Of a stretch of DNA of 64,000 nt, positions 57,613 to 64,000 are shown piece after piece. This stretch comes from Olavius algarvensis associated proteobacterium Delta 3 (lineage in GTDB: Bacteria; Desulfobacterota; Desulfobacteria; Desulfobacterales; CAFBRK01): assembly GCA_903231505.1 (NCBI GenBank), contig CAFBRK010000143.1:62001-126000 (forward strand). The letters run 5' to 3'. Under the pieces are notes generated by a model. It was given only the letters and a program-made list of their open reading frames with translations, did no database searches and was not told the DNA's origin. Within the stretch, counting starts at the first letter, position 1; the number at the start of each line of letters is the position of its first letter. Position numbers and translations under genes: made by a program.

Positions 57613-58227
57613 CTATTGGGTTTCCCTCTGTAGACCGGCGGCGACGCGATCCGCCCGTGATCGATCTTCATGGGAGTTCACGTTGAAAAACGAAAATCCG
57701 TGGGGATCCAGGCGAGCGATGCGATCCGGCGGCAATTTCTTGAGTCGGACGCGCCGGAACAGCGCCTGAATTTTAAACGTGTTTTGCTGAATGAGCGTTT
57801 CGATAATATGCAAACATCGTTTGGAGTAGACAGCGCAGAGCGGTTCCAGTCCCGCTTCCGTTTCCGGAAGAACGATGTCGTGGGAGGGGTCCACCTCAGT
57901 CATGATGCCGACAAGGAGATCTCTGCTGATGAAGGGTGTATCGCATGCGCTGAAAAAGGCGTAAGGCCGGGACGCATAGAAAAGACCGGCATGGAGTCCG
58001 GTCAATGAGCTCCGGACCGGATAGATATCTCCGACGATAGACGCATCCAGATCGATGTAGTCCAGGGGGTCGTTGGTCACGATCAGGATCTCATCGAAGA
58101 TCTTCGAAAAGACCCCGTATATCCGATCGACCATCCGTTTACCGCCGACAGACACAAAGGCCTTGTTTTCACCGGAGAATCGGGTATTGCGACCCCCGGC
58201 TAAAAGCACACCGGTACAGGGCTCCAT
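57613..58227 (-). CDS. mobA: Molybdenum cofactor guanylyltransferase MobA
   Basis: 204 residues from the ATG at 58227 (MEPCTGVLLAGGRNTRF); the frame is open to 58308. The nucleotide-binding loop LLAGGRNTRFSGENKAF and the SACDTPFIS metal site (~residue 93) are standard for MobA. It attaches GMP to molybdopterin to form bis-MGD, used by formate dehydrogenases and similar enzymes. It precedes the moaE-like and moaC genes in the same direction. Confidence 0.92.
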   Translation of the reverse strand: MEPCTGVLLAGGRNTRFSGENKAFVSVGGKRMVDRIYGVFSKIFDEILIVTNDPLDYIDLDASIVGDIYPVRSSLTGLHAGLFYASRPYAFFSACDTPFISRDLLVGIMTEVDPSHDIVLPETEAGLEPLCAVYSKRCLHIIETLIQQNTFKIQALFRRVRLKKLPPDRIARLDPHGFSFFNVNSHEDRSRADRVAAGLQRETQ

Positions 58228-58355
58228 GGGGTAGACTCGACATGTATCGTTTTGAAACAGGTTCACACCAACGTTCCGGAGCATAGGAAAATTTCTTGTC
58301 CGGATCAAGGCGATTGTCTGTCGCCACTCGGACCTTGATCTCTACCATGGCTTGA

Positions 58356-58931
<576 letters not shown>

Positions 58932-58993
58932 AACGTCTCGAAAATGGTTTCCTGCCACACGGGGGTTGGCTCAAACGCTGGAAGATAACGATC

Positions 58994-59500
58994 ATGGGAC
59001 ACAAAGCGCATAAAATGTCCGCCCCGGAGTCAGTTCGGCTCGGTATTCTGTCCATATCCAGTTCCCGGACGGCTGCCGATGATATCAGCGGCCAGTGGAT
59101 CGGAAAACGTGCCCGCAAAGAGGGGCATCGGGTGGTTCTGTATACGGTGATACCCGATGACGCGGAGATGATTTCCAAAACACTGCGGCAAGCGATCGAC
59201 GCGGATGCACCCGACGCCATCCTGATGACCGGCGGTACGGGAATCAGCCCCAAGGATGTGACCATCGAAGCGGTTCGCCCCCTGTTCGATAAGGAGCTGA
59301 CGGCGTTTGCAACGATTTTCTCCCAGCTCAGCTTCGAAGATATTGATTCGGCAGCCCTTCTCTCCCGTGCCACCGCCGGAGTTGTCTGCGGGACCGTCGT
59401 ATTTTGTATGCCCGGCAGTCTGAAGGCTTGTAAGCTCGCCTGCCGGGCGCTCATATTTCCGGAGCTTGGGCATATCGTTGGACATCTTCACGAAGCGTAA
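58994..59500 (+). CDS. moaB: Molybdenum cofactor biosynthesis protein MoaB/MogA
   Basis: 168 residues of the MoCF-binding family. LMTGGTGISPKDVTIEAVRP near residue 75 is the adenylyltransferase/molybdopterin-binding motif, and FCMPGSLKACKLACRAL closes the fold. It adenylylates molybdopterin before metal insertion. The start ATG at 58994 follows pyrR by 62 bases. The KAP-FGE gene starts 80 bases downstream in the same direction. Confidence 0.93.
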   Translation: MGHKAHKMSAPESVRLGILSISSSRTAADDISGQWIGKRARKEGHRVVLYTVIPDDAEMISKTLRQAIDADAPDAILMTGGTGISPKDVTIEAVRPLFDKELTAFATIFSQLSFEDIDSAALLSRATAGVVCGTVVFCMPGSLKACKLACRALIFPELGHIVGHLHEA

Positions 59501-59580
59501 CGGAAATGCCCCCTCAGGGGTTGCCAGCAATCGGGGGCTCCGGCCTCGGGACTGCGCGAGCGTTATTACGGAGAATTGCC

Positions 59581-61587
59581 ATGGCTGACGAAAAGCCGGT
59601 GTATGTCATCAGCGACCAGCCGGAAAGGGACGAGGTGGCGTTCGGTTTTGACGCCGATGCACGGACCCTTGCCGAATTGATTTCCTATGGAAAGAACGAA
59701 ACGCCTCTGATCATCGGTATTTTCGGTTCCTGGGGATCGGGCAAAACAACCCTGATGGAAACCACCCGACGATTTTTATCGGACGATTCCGAACCTTACC
59801 AGCTTGGTTCCCGCCCGTACAAAACGATCTGGTACCAGGCATGGACATACCGGAAGAATGACCAAATTTTAGCGGACCTTTTCGAGACTGTCTTGAGAAC
59901 CATGGAAGCGGACGGTTTCCTGCTCTGGTGCCAGGCCGCAATGACCGAGGGCGTCCAGAGGTTTCAATTTTTGAAATCAACAAAATATCTGGGTCGACTT
60001 CTCGATGGGACAGTGGATATCACAGAGGTGTTTGACCGGGTTCCCCATCACGATCGACTCGGATTTGACGAATCCTTCATGGTTAACTTCGAGCAACTCA
60101 TATGGGAATATATTAACTGGCAACCGCAGTTTCCGATGTCCGAAGGCGCCGAGGACCGGACCGGGGCCATGGTCGTCTTCATCGACGAGCTGGACCGGTG
60201 CCCTGAAGAGCAGCTGGTCCGGGTTCTTGAGACCATCAAGCTGTTCATGGATCGCCAAGGCTGGATTTTTGTCATCGGTGCCCAATTCGATCTGGTCAAA
60301 AATGCCTTAAAGACCCGATATACGGAAAAGGCTGCTCTCCGATTCATGGAAAAAATGATCCACGTGAGTTATCATCTGCCACAAATTTCAGATCACGACT
60401 TCCTGGGCTTTCTGGCCGATCTGAGTCCGGAATTCCATAAAAGCGCCACGGACGTCATGGGCGCGGTGATGTCCGCCATGGGAAACAACCCCAGGCGGCT
60501 GAAAAGATTTCTCAACAACCTGTCCCTGAGAGAAGGTATCCTCCGCAATCGCCGCTTGGACGTGAGTCCTCGGCACCTGCTGTGCTGGTACAGTATCGAG
60601 TTTGCGTTTCCGAGGCTGTTCCAGGAACTTCGGGAGAACCCGTCCGCTCTGCCGCTTCTAAAAAAGAAAATTGAGTTGCTTGAGGCGGCCATGGGCCCCG
60701 AGGGCAGTTGGGAGCCGACGGACGAACTGCTCGAGCAGGCAGCGGTGCCGGAATCTCTGCGGGCATACCTCCGGGATGCCGCCCTGGTCTCAATTCTCAA
60801 AGAATTTGATGCCCCCGAAGCAACGCTGCAGCAACTGATGATATCCTACGGCGCAGCTCACGAAAGGGTGTCCGGGGAGCGGCGCACCCCGGTGATCGAT
60901 TTTACCGCCATGGCGGAAATCGCACCGGGCCCGTTTTTATTCGGCGACGACCAGGAAACGCACGTGATCGAAACCCCCTATGCCATTGATATCTACCCGG
61001 TTACCAACAGCCGGTACCGTCCGTTTGTGGAAAGCGACGGGTATCTCAGAGAAGAGTTCTGGAGCCAGGAAGGATGGCAATGGCGGGAAAGCCATGCCAT
61101 CGACAGTCCAAGCCAATGGAAATACCCGGCATGGACGGCAGATGACCGGCCGGTGATCGGGGTCTCCAGGTATGAAGTCGAGGCGTTTTGCAAATGGCTG
61201 ACCGCCGAAGCAGAGGAAGGAATTACATACCGCCTGCCGACAGAGGAAGAGTGGGAGCGGGCCGGTCGGGGAACGGACGGTCGGGAGTACCCGTGGGGAA
61301 ATACGTTTGATGAAAAGTGCTGCAATACCGCGGAGAGCGGTCTCGAGCGGACCACCTCGGTCACAAAATTTTCCAAGGGGGTGAGCCCGGAAGGCTGCCA
61401 TGATATGGCCGGAAATGTGTTTGAATGGACTGCGTCCGTGTATGATCCAGACGGCTCCGGAATAGTGCTTCGCGGCGGCTCCTGGTTTGTCAATAAAAAG
61501 GTGGCCCGCTGTGCCTTTCGGTATGACCGCCCGCCGCATACCCGTCTCAATTATCTGGGTTTTCGTTGTGTCCGAGTTGCGGAGTAG
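59581..61587 (+). CDS. KAP-family P-loop NTPase fused to a formylglycine-generating-enzyme-like (SUMF) domain
   Basis: 668 residues from the ATG at 59581 (GGAG 8 bases upstream); the frame is open to 59506. The KAP NTPase occupies about 1-360, with Walker A GIFGSWGSGKTTLME (~46-60) and Walker B AMVVFIDELDRCPEEQLV (~200). A helical linker runs to ~440. The C-terminal SUMF/FGE domain (about 446-666) shows YPVTNSRYRPFV, YRLPTEEEWERAGRG, MAGNVFEWTAS, LRGGSW and GFRCVR. The catalytic cysteine pair of true FGE is not evident (only ARCAFRYDRPP), so the domain is probably a binding or sensor module. No membrane helix is seen. Similar NTPase plus FGE layouts occur in bacterial conflict/defence-type systems. 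No partner gene is adjacent. Confidence 0.85.
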   Translation: MADEKPVYVISDQPERDEVAFGFDADARTLAELISYGKNETPLIIGIFGSWGSGKTTLMETTRRFLSDDSEPYQLGSRPYKTIWYQAWTYRKNDQILADLFETVLRTMEADGFLLWCQAAMTEGVQRFQFLKSTKYLGRLLDGTVDITEVFDRVPHHDRLGFDESFMVNFEQLIWEYINWQPQFPMSEGAEDRTGAMVVFIDELDRCPEEQLVRVLETIKLFMDRQGWIFVIGAQFDLVKNALKTRYTEKAALRFMEKMIHVSYHLPQISDHDFLGFLADLSPEFHKSATDVMGAVMSAMGNNPRRLKRFLNNLSLREGILRNRRLDVSPRHLLCWYSIEFAFPRLFQELRENPSALPLLKKKIELLEAAMGPEGSWEPTDELLEQAAVPESLRAYLRDAALVSILKEFDAPEATLQQLMISYGAAHERVSGERRTPVIDFTAMAEIAPGPFLFGDDQETHVIETPYAIDIYPVTNSRYRPFVESDGYLREEFWSQEGWQWRESHAIDSPSQWKYPAWTADDRPVIGVSRYEVEAFCKWLTAEAEEGITYRLPTEEEWERAGRGTDGREYPWGNTFDEKCCNTAESGLERTTSVTKFSKGVSPEGCHDMAGNVFEWTASVYDPDGSGIVLRGGSWFVNKKVARCAFRYDRPPHTRLNYLGFRCVRVAE

Positions 61588-61737
61588 GTTCTTTTTGTTC
61601 CGTGATCCTTCAGGGCAAGTTGTTTTCCCTCCCTGGCTCCAGATTTCTTAGGGGTTCCCCGTTTTACGCCAATTCCTGTAACAGGCATCGCGTGGTTGCC
61701 GAACCCATTGGTTTGCCGGCGGCAACGGCCGCCATGT

Positions 61738-61760
61738 GTAAATTCGCGGAGCGAATTTAC
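61738..61760. repeat. Perfect inverted repeat over the stop codon of the XRE-cupin gene
   Basis: GTAAATTCGC (61738-61747), GGA, GCGAATTTAC (61751-61760). The right arm includes the stop codon of the XRE-cupin gene (61757-61759). No T-run follows on either strand, so a terminator is doubtful. It may be a hairpin protecting the mRNA end or a protein-binding site. The 169-base gap after the KAP-FGE gene has no other feature. Confidence 0.6.
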
Positions 61761-62326
61761 TCGGGGATAAAGAGCACGGCATAAATAGTCGCAATCTGAT
61801 CTCCAAGACAGCTGACGTTGTGGGGGACGCTGGAATTGTAATAGACGCTGTCACCGGATTCGAGTTGAAACACGTCATCCCCGTAAATGATTTCCACGTT
61901 ACCTGAGTAGACGATGATGAATTCTTCCCCCTCATGACTGGACAGTGTCTTATCCTTCGATGATTCAGGCAGCAGCTCCACGAAGAAGGGGTCCATATGG
62001 CGATCTGTCTTTCCGGTTCCCAGAGAGTAGAATTTGGAGGCCACAGGCGAGTCTTTTTCCCTGAGCATACTTAGCTTTTGCGCCCGTTGGTTTCGGCGCA
62101 CAATCAGCGGATCGGTTTTTGGATGATCGTCAAGAATACCGCCCAGGCTGACGCCCAGGGCCCGGGACACCTTTAGCAGCGGGCCGAGGGATGGAGATAC
62201 ATTGTCTTGGAGAAGTCCCTCCAGGAAGGACTTCGCCAGGCCGGTACGGCCGGCGAGTTTCTCAACCGTGAAACCTTTGCCGGCCATCTGTTGCCGGATC
62301 CGCTGGCCGATGGGGTTGTTTTTCAT
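61757..62326 (-). CDS. XRE-family transcriptional regulator with C-terminal cupin domain
   Basis: 189 residues. A helix-turn-helix (residues ~8-62, FTVEKLAGRTGLAKSFLEGL and SPSLGPLLKVSRALGVSLGG) is followed by a cupin barrel (about 110-187) with SHEGEEFIIVYSGNVEIIYG and LESGDSVYYNSSVPHNV. This layout (as in PuuR and many sensors) binds a small ligand in the cupin. The target genes are unknown; neighbours are KAP-FGE (convergent) and purN. It is 239 bases from purN. Confidence 0.9.
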   Translation of the reverse strand: MKNNPIGQRIRQQMAGKGFTVEKLAGRTGLAKSFLEGLLQDNVSPSLGPLLKVSRALGVSLGGILDDHPKTDPLIVRRNQRAQKLSMLREKDSPVASKFYSLGTGKTDRHMDPFFVELLPESSKDKTLSSHEGEEFIIVYSGNVEIIYGDDVFQLESGDSVYYNSSVPHNVSCLGDQIATIYAVLFIPE

Positions 62327-62389
62327 GGGGACTCCTTGTTTTTCTGAGGCCGCTTATTTACAGATTCCCCCGCAAGGATTCCGGAAAAT

Positions 62390-62520
62390 AAAAATCGCCT
62401 CTGCGCGCTCCGCTTGCCCGGCCCCGGCTTGGGCGGCAGCGGGTGGCTTCGCGGTGATTACCTAAGCCGGCAATGCCGGATCCCGTTATACGTCAAACGG
62501 AATGTATTTCTTGGCTGCGA
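62390..62520 (-). repeat. Possible decayed copy of the dispersed element, reversed
   Basis: GTCAAACGGAATGTATTTC (62491 onward) is close to the reverse complement of the copy 1 left end (GTACATTCCGTTTGC). CGCCTCTGCGCGCTCCGC and CTTCGCGGTGATTAC, about 60-100 bases to the left, recall the CTCTGCGACTCTGCGGTGAT block of the other copies in reverse. Similarity is weak and broken by unrelated GC-rich sequence. It lies in the 239-base gap between the XRE-cupin gene and purN. Confidence 0.35.
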
Positions 62521-62565
62521 CGATGGTTCGTTATCCGTAATACGCCTCGATATCCTCACGCCAAG

Positions 62566-63399
62566 CTACGTGCCGGCAATGTCATCGGGTGGAAGGATGC
62601 GGACTGTTTTTCGGCGAACCTCCGTCCCGTTTTTCAAACGATGGACCGCTTCCATGACCTGGAGACGACCTTCTGCAAAGAGCTGAATACATGTCGGATA
62701 TAATTGCCACTCCAGCTCCAGGCCTTTTTTCCGGACCGTGTCCAAAGAATCTGTATCTGCAATGGCGAAGGCTTTCTGTCCGATGATGGGGCCGGTGTCT
62801 TCCCCGTAATCGATAAAATGAACCGTGCACCCGGCGACTTTACAACCGTATCGAACCGTATCGCCGTACCCATCCACTCCGGCAAACGCGGGCAGCAGTG
62901 CCGGGTGGATGTTCATGATCCGGGGGTGGGTCGGGTCGCTGTTTACCCGATCGATAAAGTAGGGTGTGAGATTCCTCATGAATCCTGCCAATACGAGAAG
63001 ATCAAACCGGTAGGCGGCCATGTTCAACAGAAGCTCTGCCTCGGCGGCGGCGCGGGTCGAGAAAAATTGCAGACGCTTTGCCGGGTCCGCCTCCTGCGGC
63101 ATGAGATGCTGGCGGCCCATGGCCGTCTGGATATCCGCCGCATCGGGGGCATTAAACCTTTCCGGGTTTTCCCGGTGCCTGCGTATGATCGTTCCATAGT
63201 CGACCACGAAGGTGGGTATATTCCGGTCTGATGCGCGCTGCAGCCCCGTGGCATTCGGATTGTCGGAACCGACAAACACCACGGTGCCGGATATTTTTCC
63301 CGATTCGCAGGCGTCAAGGATCGCCTGCAGATTTGAACCGCTTCCGGATATCAGAGCCCCGATGCGAAGGTTTCCTGTCATGCGCGCATTTTTGGACAT
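62566..63399 (-). CDS. purN: Phosphoribosylglycinamide formyltransferase, long form
   Basis: 277 residues versus ~190-215 for usual PurN. GALISGSGSNLQAILDACES (~13-32) binds GAR phosphate. LLVLAGFMRNLTPYFIDRV and IMNIHPALLPAFAGVDGYGD carry the conserved Asn and His of the active site, and HFIDYGEDTGPIIGQKAF has the catalytic Asp. The extra length is an insert of about 50 residues (around 70-125, rich in Arg, Ala and Gln) before the formyl-folate part. It performs the third step of purine synthesis. Confidence 0.92.
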   Translation of the reverse strand: MSKNARMTGNLRIGALISGSGSNLQAILDACESGKISGTVVFVGSDNPNATGLQRASDRNIPTFVVDYGTIIRRHRENPERFNAPDAADIQTAMGRQHLMPQEADPAKRLQFFSTRAAAEAELLLNMAAYRFDLLVLAGFMRNLTPYFIDRVNSDPTHPRIMNIHPALLPAFAGVDGYGDTVRYGCKVAGCTVHFIDYGEDTGPIIGQKAFAIADTDSLDTVRKKGLELEWQLYPTCIQLFAEGRLQVMEAVHRLKNGTEVRRKTVRILPPDDIAGT

Positions 63400-63530
63400 A
63401 GACTGCTGCTAACAGAAGCGAATTCTCCTGTCAATTCGCCACAGATCGGCATCCGCCAAGGTTGACAATCATCGGGAACGCGACTATCATCTGACGAATT
63501 TATTTTTACCCGTTAGAAAGGATACTTGCG

Positions 63531-63857
63531 ATGGCGGAAGGTATAAACGAAATTGATGACGGCAATTTCGAAGCAGAGGTGCTGAATTCGGAGATGCCGG
63601 TTCTGGTGGACTTCTGGGCTCCCTGGTGTGGTCCGTGCCGGGCAATCGCGCCGGTGGTCGAAGAGTTGGCCGGGGTTTTTGGCGACAGAGTCCGATTTGC
63701 CAAATGCAATGTCGACGACAATCCTGTGACTCCAGGAAAATATGGCATCCGGGCCATTCCGACCCTGATCCTCTTCAAGGGCGGTGAAGTGGCCGAGCAG
63801 ATTACCGGCATTGTGGCGAAATCAAAACTGGAAGAAGCGATCAACGGAGTCCTGTAA
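63531..63857 (+). CDS. trxA: Thioredoxin
   Basis: 108 residues with the active site WAPWCGPCRAIAP (~28-40), cis-Pro in RAIPTLILFKGG (~75) and the usual fold order. It is a cytoplasmic dithiol-disulfide carrier. The ATG is preceded by AAAGGATAC. Standing alone, it ends before a GC-rich hairpin at 63878. No reductase gene is in the remaining bases of the window. Confidence 0.95.
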   Translation: MAEGINEIDDGNFEAEVLNSEMPVLVDFWAPWCGPCRAIAPVVEELAGVFGDRVRFAKCNVDDNPVTPGKYGIRAIPTLILFKGGEVAEQITGIVAKSKLEEAINGVL

Positions 63858-63877
63858 TCTGGCGGAGATGCGTTTCG

Positions 63878-63901
63878 ACGGCGGCTCATGAAGGCCGCCG
63901 T
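63878..63901 (+). terminator. Candidate terminator hairpin after trxA
   Basis: ACGGCGGC (63878-63885), loop TCATGAAG, GCCGCCGT (63894-63901), 20 bases after the trxA stop, followed by TGGTTATTCGTTTTCC rather than a pure T-run. The last 99 bases of the window show no gene. Confidence 0.55.
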
Positions 63902-64000
63902 TGGTTATTCGTTTTCCGGCCGGCATAAGCATACGGCTGAATCATGCCGTCGTTCGACTGAATCATGCCTACCTTTTATTCTGTTAATGTGCACATGAGA

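Noticed and set aside
61440..61587. FGE-like C-terminus as a variable region of a diversity-generating retroelement
   Set aside because: The codons are not enriched in AAC/AAT-type variable positions, no similar template repeat is seen nearby, and no reverse transcriptase is in the window.

Overview
The window looks like a chromosomal segment of a sulfate-reducing bacterium of the Desulfobacterota, most probably the Desulfobacterales. The main evidence is a complete dissimilatory sulfite reductase operon dsrA-dsrB-dsrD-dsrN (48.9-53.1 kb) next to a tetraheme cytochrome c3 gene and Tat export genes, together with a Na+-pumping decarboxylase subunit pair. The window has no rRNA, no tRNA I could recognise, no transposase and no CRISPR array. 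It is mainly core chromosome with a few accessory patches.

Layout: 1-4.8 kb holds a purine/nucleoside ABC importer (BMP-type binding protein, two permeases, double-domain ATPase) with a xanthine-guanine phosphoribosyltransferase inside the same gene string. 4.8-5.5 kb is non-coding: a dispersed repeat followed by blocks of word-like degenerate repeats. 5.5-8.3 kb holds oadG/oadB-like genes, a small monooxygenase-fold protein and a rubredoxin-membrane protein fusion. 8.2-19.5 kb runs on the minus strand: radical SAM/B12 protein, RNase G, then the chromosomal-origin-type cluster rpmH-rnpA-yidD-yidC-jag-mnmE, a cysteine-cluster protein, a small conserved protein and a PrmA-like methyltransferase. 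19.7-22.5 kb holds an HtrA protease with a frameshift at an A7 run, and asnS. 22.6-28.5 kb holds an archaeal-type thymidylate synthase, gyrB, dnaN and a two-gene RdgC-like pair; dnaA is not here. 28.6 kb is a dead PHP-domain gene, followed by a lytic transglycosylase.

29.6-42.1 kb is a glycogen block transcribed leftward: a eukaryotic-type UDP-glucose pyrophosphorylase, a 1434-residue debranching enzyme of eukaryotic architecture, glucan phosphorylase, glycogen synthase and a branching enzyme. No glgC (ADP-glucose pyrophosphorylase) is present. 42.1-46.2 kb holds ilvE, a PPC/DUF296 protein, a second cysteine-cluster protein flanked by strongly structured DNA on both sides, and a dapA family gene. 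46.5-48.4 kb holds a TPR protein and an unrecognised conserved-looking protein just before dsr. 54-59.5 kb holds tatB/tatC, mltA, molybdenum cofactor genes (moaC, moaE-like, mobA, moaB) and pyrR. 59.6-61.6 kb encodes a KAP P-loop NTPase fused to a formylglycine-generating-enzyme-like domain, the best candidate for an accessory or conflict-type system. The window closes with an XRE-cupin regulator, purN and a thioredoxin.

The most notable non-gene signals are: (1) a family of dispersed MITE-like elements at 4.77, 40.29, 48.45, 53.28 and possibly 62.4 kb, with related terminal inverted repeats and an internal hairpin showing compensatory change; (2) a perfect 17-bp stem with a 3-nt loop between dsrB and dsrD; (3) four consecutive stem-loops in front of the 44.2 kb gene and a multi-arm palindrome just behind it; (4) a sigma70-type promoter for dsrA with a palindrome at the expected transcript start.
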